Below are positions 22,335 to 33,310 of a stretch of 64,000 nt of DNA, piece by piece. This DNA comes from Ampelocalamus luodianensis. Taxonomy: Eukaryota > Streptophyta > Magnoliopsida > Poales > Poaceae. The position numbers and the translations under genes are program-made. The notes beneath the pieces were generated by a model. It did not search any database. It was not told the origin of the DNA and worked only from the letters and a program-made list of their open reading frames with translations. Positions within the stretch are counted from its first letter, which is position 1. Every line of letters begins with the position of its first letter. Location of the stretch: positions 34,166,520 through 34,230,519 of the forward strand of contig CM070625.1 of NCBI GenBank assembly GCA_036346255.1, written 5' to 3'.

Positions 22335-25300
22335 TGTCGAGACCCAAAAATACAATTCTGGACCCTCTGTGTATACTGCACTAGTCCAGGATGACGCTAG
22401 TGCACACAGTGGTAACATCGATGAAATATCATTTCCATATACAAAGATGACTAATAAATAGGCAAATAACAATAAATATCAGAATAAAGACCTTAAGGTC
22501 AAAGCTTACAAGTAATGCCTCGGAAGGCGAATAGCTCAATGAAGCTGCAGCGGAACGTAACGGAATAACTTCAGTGAAGCCCATCCATATGCCCACAGCA
22601 ATCGGTCAAAAGCGCGACCTAGTTCTCCTCGATCCTTGAAGTAGACCTTGTTGATCGACGATTCCTCCATTTCAGAGGTTTGGGCAAGTTTTACAACAAG
22701 CGCGAGTACACAACCGTACTCGCAAGTCATACCACGAATGCAATGTATAGATGCAGGCTTATTCCAAAGGAAATGGCTTCTGTGGTTATTTTGCAAAAAT
22801 GCAATATTTGCAATTGAATACAAATAATAGATTGAAAGCATAATTCAAAACAAATAGACAATATTAATTTAACAGATTGTTTTCACAAAGACACATAGCC
22901 TAATCAAATTCTTTCACACGACCATATGACTTAAATCACACAAACTGTCCCTTCCCAAAGGTTTTATGAAAATCTACCCTCGTGTGAAATCTCCGAGCAT
23001 GTCCATGATCATGACGCGCTATTCGAATAGATTGTTTAACACTCTGCAGAGGTTGTACACTTCACCCACAAGATGCAATCAAGCTGGATCGAGCCGATCA
23101 CAACAAAACCTTTAGAAATTTTATCTCAACATTGACACTCGACGTGCTTACAAACCGCTATGCTAACCCAAACGGCGCTTTGGCATAACACACATCGTTG
23201 GGCGTGGACACGACGAACCGCCCGTGATGCGACTACCTTGTAGTACACACCTCCACCCATAGCCTAACCTACACCTGAGTAATCAATGCCAAGAATCTAT
23301 AACCTACTAAGTTAGGCTCGCCCCATACTGCATGTGGTCGCATGCGAGAAGGCTCAGTTCAATGGCGCACAAAGTTAAGTCCTTAATTGGTCAAGGCAAG
23401 ACTTCTATGTTCTAACTAGATCACAAAAATTATCATTCCCATTCACAAAGTCCACCATATCACAAAGTATCCACCAGCTTGCCTCAGCCTAAATCCTTTC
23501 CCATCCTCGTTGGTTAAGTGCAACACATGCTATCACAAAGTAATAACACATAGCGCATACGCTTTATCACAAAGTTCCATAATCACTTAGTCAAATTTAT
23601 AATTGCAACTCGGTGATGATGATGACTCGTTGCATGGCGAAGCAATCTACTCGTACTAACCAACCCACGTTGGTAATACCATAGCACCAGCTAAATATGA
23701 ACCAATCTAGGGTGACAAAAGATTATGACATACAACACACAAAGTGGATATAACAAATTGGATTAATAGCTAAACCCAAAAGCATTTAAATAATTACTTA
23801 AAGTAAATACAATAATTTGAATCAAAGTAATTTTGAAAACTGAGATTCAATATGATCAAAGGTATAACTTGCCTTGATATAGCAATGGTGATCTTATTTT
23901 ATCTTCAATCTTCTACTTGCTTGATCTTTAGCTCCTTCGGACGATTCCGGGACTTCAGCGTCTGACGAGAAAGAAAGCGCAAAACAAACTAAATTCAAAA
24001 GACAAATCAAATAAACTCCAAACTGAAATTGAATGGTACTGGAAGGTAGATATTGAATTTAGATGAATTTAGAAACTTGAACAGGTTCAATCAGAATTTG
24101 GATGAAGAAGATATGGCTCTTGGAAGATTGGAATTCACATGAAATGATGAAAAAGTTCTACGGAATATTCTCAGAATATTCTATTCCGAAAATATTAGAA
24201 ATTGGCTGAGTGTATGATAGGTGGACCGATCAGATTTATGGATTTCTAGAATTAAAATAATTCCGTAAATAAGGTAGAGAGAGTGACAAGTGGGACCAAT
24301 AAGATAAAAGGATTTTTCAAGAATTAAATTAATTCCTAAAATAGGATTAGGGGTTGACATGTGGCCATCTGGTCTATGGACCAGGTCCACAGAGATATGC
24401 TAGTCCACGGTGGACCAAGCTCATAAACAAGGGTTGACCAAGAGTTGACTTACATGCGAGACCCGCATGTAAATGAGAGAAATAATTAGTATTTTTAGTT
24501 AGGAGGATGACATGTGGGGTCTACATGTCAGTGAGAGGAGATATTTATTATCTTGACTGTTTGAATGGTAATGGGGTTTACATGCAATAGAGAATTAAAA
24601 AATGATTTGGATGTGGGACCAATATGGAAGAGAGAGATAGGTGTTTGGCTTGGATTAATTGAATAGCAAGAACATCATACATCTGAGAGAGGAATTATGT
24701 TGACCAAGTCAACGAAATATAAGAACAGAGGCGTATGCTTGGAATAGTAAATAGAGAGTTAGCCTGGAGATGCCGATGAACAGAGGCGCACCAGCGTTGG
24801 CAAAGGGGGCAAAACGGAAAGGAAACGACGAGCCGGAGATGATGACGCGGTCCGGACATCAAGATTTTGCTCCATGCGACGGCAGCGACGCGAAGAGCGT
24901 CGACGACGGCGGCCTCACAGCGCCAGAACACTTCCAAATGACAATCTGCGAAAAGGAAGGTGAGCACGTAGAACGCGCGACGCGAACTCAACGGTAGTGG
25001 AGTTGAAGGCAGGGGATCAACGGTTGCAAAGTAATTGGCCGGAGAAGGACGACGAACAAGAAGCGAGAGAACGCTCGATTCTCGACGCACGGTGGATGAA
25101 ACTTTAATCTACAAGATGCGAAAAAAAGGTATTGACGAGGGGCACAAGATGACGCGATCGGATTTTGGAAAAACTCACCGAGGAAGCCAGGAACGCGATG
25201 AACATGTTTCGGCTTTATGGCTTGACATGGCCGATGGTGCTCCAGTGATCTTTGGGCGAAGAGGAAGGAATCATGACGTAGAACGCGACGATGCGAAGCC

Positions 25301-25902
25301 AACGCCGCAGACAGTTCGGCCGGGGGACGTCGGATGAAGGCACAGTTCGCCGGAGAAGAACTTCGGTTGGAGCTCGGTTTTCTGGAGATTGCGACGAAAA
25401 TAGATCGGTTTGGAGGAAACCAAATCAGGAGATTGGAAGAGGAGATCAAGACGGACGCGTAGGCGCAAACGGCTCACTTTTATATGCAACGTGGAGGAAG
25501 ATATGAAATTTGAAAGGTTTTCTATTGCATGCGTACAGAGCACAGACTCTCCGTTCGCTAAAACGATGGTGAACAGTTCCTCGCAATTACTGTAGCACAT
25601 GGCAAGAGAGAGAAAATACTGAATTTTCGGAATTAAAATAAAAGGGCGAAAATCAAGGAGGTCAAATAAATAGCAAATAAATCCGAAAAAATCTCAGAAA
25701 ATACCTAAAAATTCTTTGAAAGACAAGGAAGCCAAATAACACAAGTTTTTTATTTAATTAATGTTTATATTAGTCAAATTAAATATTTTTAATTTAGAAA
25801 ATTTCCAATTAAGCTTTATTAATTCAAATAAAATTGATGAAATTTTCCAGAGACCTAAACTACTCAAAAGATTTTTGAAAAGCCAAATTTTGGGACGTTA
25901 CA
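22335..25902 (-). mobile_element. Solo gypsy-type LTR (3,568 bp) nested in copia element 1, TSD CGGCG
   Basis: On minus it starts TGTAACGTCCC at 25902 and ends GGGTCTCGACA at 22335. It is flanked by CGGCG at 22330-22334 and 25903-25907. The part 22980-23890 matches (inverted) the LTR at 9340-10250 and, in the same orientation, 43560-44500. A TATA-like ATATAAAAG lies at 25484-25476 on minus. Open frames inside (for example at 24770-25600) have no recognisable domain and are not genes. Confidence 0.9.
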
Positions 25903-25907
25903 CGGCG

Positions 25908-26550
25908 TGCGAGGAAGAGGCCAGAGGGTCCGCTCGGAACATAGGTCGGTGACGGCTGTGGGAGGAGCTGGTGGTCGGGAGCAGGGGCCATTAGTTCTAG
26001 GTGGCGGATCCGAGGCAAGGGCGGCGGATCTAGGGTGCGGCAGCTCTGGGAGGTGGCTCCGGGAGGCATCGAACACCCTAGGGTGGCGTTGAGTTGGGGG
26101 TTGAGCTCCCCTCGACAACGTCAAGCTGGAGATCAGACGGGCGGCGCGCGGGAGGAGCTGTGGCCCTCGGATCTAGACATGGGAGGTGGCCAACGCCGCG
26201 GCGCTGGCCAGGGAAGCGAGCGCTCAGGAGGCGACGGGAACTCCCGGGGAAGAAGAGTTCGAGGATGCAAAGGCTAGATCCGGAGCTAGAGCCGCTAGCA
26301 TGGTCGTGGATTTGGCGACATGCTGTGATGACAGCATCGGAGAGCTCAAAACCGGGTGGGGAGGAGCACCGGCGACCGGTGAAGCAGTGCTACGGCGCTC
26401 GGGAAGGGAAAACAGAGGAGGCTCTGCTCCGCTCGGCTGCTCGGGGACGAAAACAGAGGTGAATCTAGCGAAGAGGGAGGAGGCTGCGGCGGTGGCCGGA
26501 GGACAGCGGTGAATAAAGCTAGGGTTTGTTTGTGTGGAGGAGAGCGCCCT
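25908..26550 (-). mobile_element. copia element 1 leader/5' internal region
   Basis: GC-rich text between the PBS and the nested LTR. Read from the PBS it contains AAACCCTAGC and a serine/proline/alanine-rich frame without a gag motif. It may be leader plus a gag remnant or captured host sequence; I cannot tell which. Confidence 0.4.
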
Positions 26551-26563
26551 GGCTCTGATTCCA

Positions 26564-26662
26564 TGTTGGAATGAACCCATAATCTATTCCAATAGGCCAA
26601 TATAACATGTATAGGTTAGAGGAATATGCAAAGAACACCCTAAGCTATATACATATCTAACA
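26564..26662 (-). repeat. 5' LTR of copia element 1
   Basis: The 99-bp right copy, beginning TGTTGGAATGAACCC and ending ATCTAACA, with the PBS next to it at 26551-26563. Confidence 0.85.
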
Positions 26663-26729
26663 ATTATGACCCAATTTAGTTTTTTGTTATTTGCTACTGC
26701 TAGTGCTGATGACTATAGTATAATTGCAG

Positions 26730-27034
26730 GAAAGCTCTTCCCATATGGTGATTTCTTCAAGTGGCTTTCCTATGGAAATGATCAGTGTTCACACTTTACT
26801 TCTTTGTTCTAGAGCTAATATTCTTACTCTGTATTAACTGAACCTTTTTTTTTCTATAGATGGAAAGCATCCAGGATGTGATCAGTCGTACATTGGGCGT
26901 CGGGAGTTTTCATTTACACTGGATAATGACATCCACCTGCGCTTCCAGTCCTTTGACAGTGCGGTTGAAATGGAGAGTTCTATCAAGGAGAAGTGCCTTT
27001 CAAAATTGATATTGGACCTGTCTACAGCGTAGAT
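26730..27034 (+). pseudogene. Primase exons 2 and 3 with broken donor and frameshift
   Basis: Exon 2 (26730-26780) encodes KLFPYGDFFKWLSYGN and ends before ATCAGT where a GTCAGT donor is expected. Exon 3 (26860-27034) encodes DGKHPGCDQSYIGRREF and LDNDIHLRFQSFDSAVEME. After EKC the codon for proline lacks one C (TGCCTTTC), which shifts the frame; the conserved PFKIDIGPVYSVD is readable only in the other frame. Confidence 0.88.
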
Positions 27035-27114
27035 GTATGATTTAGCATCATTAAAAATGTCAATTATTTATCTGCTTGATTTTAATTTTCTACGTTATGC
27101 TCTCTAGTCTGATT

Positions 27115-28083
27115 TTAGGTTTCATTCTATGAAAAGATGGCTTGATTTTTACGTTGGCTCGTCAGGCCTAACACAACCCTTCTCCTTTTTCCTGGCTTGG
27201 GCTAGACTGCATAGAAAACTACACAGGCGGCGTATATGAAGTGTGATTTCAGCGGTGCCGGAGCAGATGATGGAGATGTTAGGCTGGACGGACAAGTAGT
27301 GCCTAGGAAGGACACGTTTCGGTATTTGGGATCGATGCTACAGCGAGATGGAGAGATTGAAGAAGACGTGAGCCACAAGATTAGAGTGGGGTGGGTGAAA
27401 TAGCGCCAAGCATCGGGTGTCCTGTGTGACAAAAAAGTTTCTCAAAAGTTAAAGGGTAAGTTCTATAGGACGGTAATCAGACCTGCGATGCTATATGAAG
27501 CAGAATGTTGGGCGACTAAAAGACAACATATACAGAAGATTAGTGTAGCGGAGATGAGGATGTTGCGATGGATATGTGGTCGCATAAGGCGAGATCGAAT
27601 CCACAATGAGGATATACGTGATAGGGTGGGGGTAGCACCAATTAAAGAGAAGTTTGTCCAACATCGTTTGAGATGGTTTGGACATCTCCAACGGAGGCCT
27701 TGTGAGACACCAGTACGTAGTAGAATTTTAAGACGTACTGAAAAAATAAGAAGAGGCAGAGGTCGACCAAGATTAACGTGGGAGGAAGTAGTTAAAAGAG
27801 ATTTGAGAGGTTGGAATGTAGCTAAAGAATTAGCTTTGGATAGGAGCGCATAGAAGTTAGCGATCCACATACCGGAACCATAAGAAAGTTTAGGGGCTGT
27901 GTTTTTAGGCTCTCGGCTCGGTTGGCAGGATGTACAGCTTAGGGTTTTAGTTTTGTAGGTTTTATTATTATTATTATTATTTATTTTATTTTTAGTTGTA
28001 AGACACTAGTCTCTTTGACTTTGAGAAGATTTCATTCCTAATTTACCCTAACTTATTTGAAATTAAAGGTTTTGTTGTTGTTG
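27115..28083 (+). mobile_element. RTE-clade LINE, 5'-truncated, in primase intron 3
   Basis: The 3' part of the reverse transcriptase polyprotein is readable: PRKDTFRYLGSMLQRDGEIE (about 27301), then MLYEAECWATKRQHIQ, MRMLRWICGRIRRDR, FVQHRLRWFGHLQRRP and GRGRPRLTWEEVVKRDLRGW (27488-27853). One in-frame stop (TAG where tryptophan is usual) lies near 27400. The 3' UTR ends in TTTTGTTGTTGTTG, the TTG tail of plant RTE elements. A target duplication of about 18 bp, TATGCTCTCTAGTCTGAT (27097-27114) against 28084-28101, has two mismatches. Confidence 0.85.
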
Positions 28084-28119
28084 TATGCTCCCTGGTCTGA
28101 TGGACGGTAGTTTTAATAG

Positions 28120-28749
28120 CCTGTAAAGCGACACGCCTATGCCCAATCTGGCAATGATGTCTTTGTACCGGTGGAGAGGGAACTTATTTTTGATATTATA
28201 AGAAACATGGCACTTCTTTTCTTCGTTTGTGTGTGCGCATTCTGTTTTATTTGTGCAAATGTTGCAAGCTGCGAATATTTTCAATCTTCCCAGGATATAT
28301 CCGATTATGATGATGTTCGCTCCTGCTGCTCTGGAGCCGATGTCTGCTTGGACTGCTGGCCCTTAATGACCATTGCTATCAAAATCCTTGATACTTCACT
28401 TAGAGGCATGTTGTTTCGTTATGTAATTTAAGCATTTATGACACCCCCATTTTTACTGATTAATTCACTTAAGTTGTAGTTTTGCAGTCAACTACTTTCT
28501 TGGTCTGCTTTATTTGTAACAATTGAATGTACGTGTTTGCAGATGATTTTTGTTTCAATCACATACTGTGGGTGTATAGTGGCCGTCGTGGTGTCCATTG
28601 CTGGATCTGTGATAGCAGAGCAAGAAAGTATGTACAAAATAACTTTTCTTTGTTTCCTAGTTTAGTGATCCTGAAATTGCATCTTTATTCTCCTCCTAGG
28701 CTCAGCGATGAAGAAAGGGCTGCAATTGCAGACTACTTTAGTGTCTAAG
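28120..28749 (+). pseudogene. Primase exons 4-7 (catalytic core)
   Basis: Exon 4 (28120-28197) encodes PVKRHAYAQSGNDVFVPVER and ends FDI, followed by ATAAGA instead of GTAAGA. Exon 5 (28294-28405) encodes DISDYDDVRSCCSGADVCLD and WPLMTIAIKILDTSLR; its donor is GCATGT (GC type). Exon 6 (28543-28627) encodes DDFCFNHILWVYSGRRGVHC and the following WICDSRARK. Exon 7 (28700-28749) encodes LSDEERAAIADYFSV and then TAA where a tyrosine-lysine pair is usual, consistent with a 2-bp loss. Confidence 0.88.
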
Positions 28750-28832
28750 GTGGTACTTCTTCATTCATGACTCTAGATTCTGTTTGACTGTTTCCCCTCT
28801 GAAATCTTTTTAACTGTGTGAATCTTTTTCAG

Positions 28833-29343
28833 GGTGGTGAAATTACATTGAAGAAAGTGTCATTGACTGGACCTGTCCTCCATCCTTTCTTTGCGTATGT
28901 CTTAATTATCTTGCTTATTTTTATGCTGTGTCAGCACAAACTGAAATAGCCAAATAGGTTATAATGAAAGTCTATGCTCGTGCAGACGGTCATACACTGA
29001 TGTTCTGAAATGCTTCTTTGAAGATAAGCTGTTACTTAGCCAACAACTCTTTGCATCTGAGGAGAGATGCCAGAAGATACTTGATCTTATCCCTGATGAT
29101 AGTAAGAAAGAAGCATTAATAAACTAAAACAATATGTCTGAAATATCACTGCTATTGACCATTTCTCGTTCATCAAGTCTTGAATGTGTTGAACATCATC
29201 CTAAAGTGGTGACATTTCTAGATGTTGCTAGTGAGTTCCATGACTAATGGCAAGGAAATAGACGATCTTCTATTTCAAAGGAAGATGTAAATGCAGCCAG
29301 ATGGGAGCAATTAAAGATGACCTTGCAGTCAGGAAAACACAAG
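28833..29343 (+). pseudogene. Primase exons 8-10
   Basis: Exon 8 (28833-28894) encodes GGEITLKKVSLTGPVLHPFF. Exon 9 (28986-29101) encodes RSYTDVLKCFFEDKLLLSQQ and LFASEERCQKILDLIPDD. Exon 10 (29222-29343) encodes VASEFHD, then TAA at 29245-29247 where family members have lysine, then WQGNRRSSISKEDVNAARWE. The AAA to TAA change is a single-base nonsense mutation. Confidence 0.88.
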
Positions 29344-29551
29344 GTTAATGTTTACTCTCCTGCGGTCCCATTTGCTTTTATTTGCATATTTGTCAGTTTG
29401 TCAACTTAAACTGCAATAGGTATTATATACATCTTTACGTTTGATCAGAATATTGTGTGAGGTATTCCAGCTTCTGAATTACAATTGCATCTGGTAATTC
29501 ATTTTATTATATAAAATTAATAATAGTGGTAAATAATTGTTAATGTCTCAG

Positions 29552-30918
29552 CCACAGGGCTTCGCAGATGTGTAGAAGAGGTTGTCTTCTCGTACACATA
29601 TCCTAGACTCGACATGGAGGTAAAAGCAAAATTATATGTTTGCAGTAGGTGAATATCATTGTTTGTTCTGTTTCCTAATCAACTTGACATTGAATATCAG
29701 GTGTCGAAGCACATGAATCATTTACTAAAAGCCCCCTTATGCATTCACCCAAAGACAGGTATAATTGAATAGAGTTCTTATTTTAGTTTCCAGTGTAATA
29801 AGACAGCACAGTTGTATGCACCAAAAAACAGCTGGTTATAGATACACTTGGCATATTCGTTGGAAACACTTAATGCTTACACTTATGCTTTTAGTTTGTT
29901 CTCACTTTCTGACGAGTCAACTGTGTTACTCTTACAATTGCCTGAAGGAAAATTCTGTTGTGCATTAGTTCTAACAATTGTTTTTATGTTTTCTAGGCCG
30001 TGTTTGTGTTCCGATTGATCCCAAATTCCCAATAACTGCGATGATTTTGATCCTATTGCTGTTCCGACTCTATCACAGGTATGGTCCATAGAACCAAGCA
30101 TAAGAATATTATGTGCTAAAATTTCATGGGTTTCTTTCGAAGCGTCATGATGCAATCCAGACTTGTTAATGCTACCATACTTCTCCAGCTTTTGGGAGCT
30201 CAATGTTGCTGGTCTTCAGGCTGATTCTGAAAATGGTGACTAAAACCTGCACCGTCTTGGATTTGGTTAAAGCGTATCATTTAAAAACATGTAAAATGGC
30301 ACTTTAGTACTATACAGCTTTGTCTTCAATCCTGCTTTTCACAATCCTGCTATGAATTACAGATCGGGAAAGAACATGCCTTGAGAAATCCATCAGACAT
30401 TTCAGAACATCCTTTGTGCAACCAATGCTGAAAGCTTGCAAGGTATGTGGTCTTTGCTGCTATATTTCTATGATCATGTCTTCTATCGATAGGTATTGGT
30501 ATTAACTATTTGAACCCTGTGAAATTTCTTCTACTTGATCAATATGATACCCTAAGGCAATACAGTAGAAGGTTAGCTAAACACGAGATGATCTTTTCCA
30601 TACTGGAATGGTTGGAAGCATCCATCATGCGATTCGATCTGACTCATGAAAAGTGGGCATGCGTGTTTAGTTTCAGTCAAGTTCTCTTCGACTTCTTAAA
30701 CTGAAAGGATTGATTTCACTGTCATTTCGTTGTGTTATACTCGAAGCTATTCACTCTTGCTATAGTGCATTTGCTTACTAAAATTAGTTATTTTTTTCTC
30801 TCGTGGTTGTCATTTTCGAAAGTGCAAGTCTCAGTTTTTACCATGTAACTTTGCAGGAGGAATGGAAACTGCATACAGTGCAAAGCTCCAACAGTCCAAG
30901 AATTCCTTGAATTGGTAA
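29552..30918 (+). pseudogene. Primase exons 11-16
   Basis: Exon 11 (about 29552-29619) encodes GLRRCVEEVVFSYTYPRLDM; its acceptor cannot be placed in frame with exon 10, so a further small change is possible. Exon 12 encodes VSKHMNHLLKAPLCIHPKTG. Exon 13 (29997-30078) encodes RVCVPIDP and NCDDFDPIAVPTLSQ with 8 extra bases between. Exon 14 encodes LLGELNVAGLQADSEN. Exon 15 encodes LEKSIRHFRTSFVQPMLKAC. Exon 16 (30857-30918) has lost one T (GAGGAATGG), shifting the conserved AYSAKLQQSKNSLNW. The old stop TAA is at 30916-30918. Confidence 0.88.
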
Positions 30919-30922
30919 AATT

Positions 30923-31195
30923 TGTTGAGGAACCGTCATTAGCGAGTCTAGTCGGAACGATCACCTCGTAGACAAGCATAGAATCGTTTAGAAGAAAGCA
31001 AGAATACAAGTACATAATAATAGATTGAACACAGAGATATAGAGGGACTTCTTGCTTCTCTTTATTGCTCTTCTTATTATCAGCATTTTGTAATTACTAG
31101 CACCCCCTATTTATAGTCTAGAGACCCTGCTAGGGTTTGGATGAGATGCCCACCTATGGGCCGGCTGCATGAGCTCAGCCCATGGTTTTCCAACA
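30923..31195 (-). repeat. 3' LTR of copia element 2
   Basis: It contains a TATA box, CTATAAATAG on minus (31116-31107), also present in the right LTR (40778-40769). It ends at the purine tract of the internal region. Confidence 0.85.
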
Positions 31196-31437
31196 CTCTC
31201 CCTTGGACACCCATCCCCACATATTCATGTCTTGTCAAAAAGTTCATAAAAACCCAATACGAAAAATTTAGAGAAAGAGTACATTAATCATGTTCTGCTA
31301 TGTTGCATGAATTTCTCGTCAAAACCTTAGCCGAGAAACTTCAGGAAAACTCATCAAAGGAAAAAGAGTACAATCCACCCAATTTCATTTAATCTCCAGG
31401 ATTTACTCTTTGGGTACTCGATCTTTATGATCAAGTT

Positions 31438-31700
31438 TCAATAATGAGTTTGTGAAGATTCTCTCCCTGAATTCTGCACTTCTCTAAGTCTCATAATTCT
31501 AATTTCACGTATGCACCTTTCAAAACTAGATACTGGAATTGACTTAGTGAATAAATCTGCAAGATTTTTACATGACTTAGTATGCAGTACTTTAATTTCG
31601 TCCATCTTTTGCAATTCATGAGCATAGAGGAACGTAGGGTTGATATGCTTCGTGAGTTGACTCTTCACATAACCCATCTGCACTTGTGCAACACAAGCTA
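31438..31700 (-). pseudogene. copia RNase H C-terminus
   Basis: The minus frame reads KSQLTKHINPTFLYAHELQK, then LHTKSCKNLADLFTKSIP, a good match to the end of copia polyproteins (NLADLFTKSLP). It is open for 81 codons and lies just upstream of the 3' LTR. The corresponding N-terminal part of RNase H is shifted. Confidence 0.8.
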
Positions 31701-31829
31701 CATTGTCTTTATATATAATAGTGGAGATTTGTGCGGATATTCAATCCACATGACTGCTGGACGTGGTGAATTATCCGTCGAAGCCAATCACATTCTTATG
31801 AGACCTCGTACAGTGCTATGATTTCCAAG

Positions 31830-32676
31830 TGATTCATCGGAGTCGATACAAGACTTTGCTTAGACGATTTCTATGGAATTACAGTTCTACCACGTATGAA
31901 TACATAGCATGTTTACGAATTGGTTGTATGCGGGTCCAACAGGTACCCGGCATCTGCATAGCCATTCATAGACAAGTCTTGATTCTTTCTGTAGAACAAA
32001 CCAAGTTCTTTGCTTCCTTGGAGGTATCGGAAGATGTCCTTCATTCTCTGCCAATACGTTTGGTAGGTTCTGCACTATACATTGCTAATAGGTTTACGGC
32101 AAATGTAATGTCCGATCTAGTACAATTTGCTAAATACATGAATGCTCCTACTGCACTTAAGTACGGGAATTATGGTCCCAGAACTTCTTCCCCCTCTTCT
32201 CTAGGTCTGTACGAGTCCTTGTCTTGCAACAAGGATCTTCCGACCATCGGCACTTTCGAATGGTATGTATTTTCAAAGTCGAACCTTTCTAACACCTTCT
32301 GAGTGTCGGTTGACTGATGCACTAATACCTCTTCAGGGGCATGCTCAAGCTGTAAGTCTAGGAAATATTTGGTTTTACCCAAATCTTTCATTTCAAACTC
32401 CGATTCCAAGTAAGAGCTTGCTTTCTTAATATCCTTCAGGGTTCCGATGATATTCAGATCATCTTCATACACTGAGATTACACAAAATCCATTATGTGAT
32501 CATCGTATAAATACACAGAGATTATTCTCATTGTTCGTGTAACCTTTCTTGCACAGAAAGTCGCTTCAAGCGATTATACCACATCCTGCCTGATTGCTTA
32601 AGTCTGTATAGTGACTTTCTAAGTTCCACACTGTACATATTTCTATTTGCTCTGTCTTGGCTTGGGACATGGATAC
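31830..32676 (-). pseudogene. copia reverse transcriptase, C-terminal part
   Basis: The frame 32170-32472 begins at YEDDLNIIG, a changed version of the YVDD active site (the valine position is glutamate), then SEFEMKDLGKTKYFLDLQLE. Frame 32528-32676 has VELRKSLYRLKQSGRMWYNR, the motif just before it. The upstream part of RT lies beyond the nested LTR (from 35505). Confidence 0.8.
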
Positions 32677-33127
32677 TGTAACGTCCCGTTCGTCCAAAGT
32701 TCTTGCAAGTTTTCAAAGCTAAAAAGGAACCATTCGGTTTATTAAGTTGCCCAAGCTTAACTCGAAATCTAGATTTCAAAAACAGTTTAATTTGAGTAAT
32801 TCAAACTTCAATCAAATAAAAGTTGAATTTATTTAAACTCTATTGCTTTTTCCTTGGAGTTTAAATCGGGTTTCCTTCATCCACTTCCTTTTTCTGCGAC
32901 CCAGTCGCGACCTTCCTTCCTTGCACCGTTCAATCCTTGATGGACGGTTAGATCTGATGGTTACATTCAGACCTCTGAACGTTCCCATCGTTTTGCTTCG
33001 TCCGATCTAGTTGAACGGCTAGATCGTGTTGCGACCTCCGTACGGTCCGAACGTTCTTATCGCTTTGCTCCATCCGATAGTAATCTAACGGCTCCCGCTC
33101 CACCACAATTTTCCTTGCTATCGCTCC

Positions 33128-33310
33128 TCCTTGTCCTCAGGACCTCCTCCTCCTCCTCCTCAGGACCTCCTTCCTCATCAGGACCTCCTTGTCCTCAGGA
33201 CCTCCTCCTTCTCTTGGTCTTTTTGCAAAGACCACCCTCTCGGTCTCGACCACCCAGTTGATCACGACCTCCTCTTTTTGCAAAGACCACCCTCTTCCTT
33301 CAGACCTCCC
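33128..33310. repeat. AGGACCTCC repeat cluster in solo LTR
   Basis: Many copies of AGGACCTCC/CCTCCTCCT occur at irregular spacing, followed by two copies of TTTTTGCAAAGACCACCCTC at 33219 and 33269. The complementary motif GAGGAGGTCCT is repeated in the LTR at 8810-8960. Confidence 0.75.

Larger units (their letters stand above)
19419..26662 (-). mobile_element. Ty1-copia element in primase intron 1, TSD ATTAT, with nested solo LTR
   Basis: Short LTRs lie at 19419-19524 and 26564-26662 (TGTTGGAATG to TAACA or CAACA), flanked by ATTAT at 19414-19418 and 26663-26667. The LTRs differ by roughly ten substitutions plus a 7-bp indel, so the insertion is old. The PBS (minus) TGGAATCAGAGCC lies at 26563-26551, beside the right LTR. 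The pol remnants run from 22300 down to 19640. Without the nested LTR the element is about 3.7 kb, short for copia, and I cannot recognise a normal gag, so an internal deletion is likely. Confidence 0.9.
18937..30918 (+). pseudogene. DNA primase small (catalytic) subunit, 16-exon pseudogene
   Basis: The intact family protein makes RNA primers with DNA polymerase alpha. Exons by homology and splice sites: 18937-19057, 26730-26780, 26860-27034, 28120-28197, 28294-28405, 28543-28627, 28700-28749, 28833-28894, 28986-29101, 29222-29343, about 29552-29619, 29701-29758, 29997-30078, 30189-30235, 30363-30442, 30857-30918. Key motifs remain: YIGRREFSFTLDNDI, the catalytic aspartates across the exon 4/5 joint (FDI-DISDYDDVR), zinc ligands CC-X5-C-X2-C in exon 5, and YSGRRGVHCWICD in exon 6. 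Lesions: one base missing near 26996 (exon 3); donors AT instead of GT after exons 2 and 4; in-frame TAA in exon 7 (28746-28748); TAA at 29245-29247 (exon 10); 8-bp insertion in exon 13 (about 30022); one base missing near 30862 (exon 16). Introns are kept, so it is a decayed gene copy, not a processed one. Confidence 0.9.

Noticed and set aside
24770..25600. Several overlapping frames of 60-150 codons on both strands
   Set aside because: They lie inside a solo LTR with clear TSD and show no conserved domain.
26034..26600. Frames of 80-120 codons on both strands
   Set aside because: GC-rich leader of copia element 1; no gag or other domain seen.
26781..26859. U12-type AT-AC intron after primase exon 2
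   Set aside because: The intron ends in AG, not AC, and lacks the ATATCCTT donor; a mutated GT donor is simpler.
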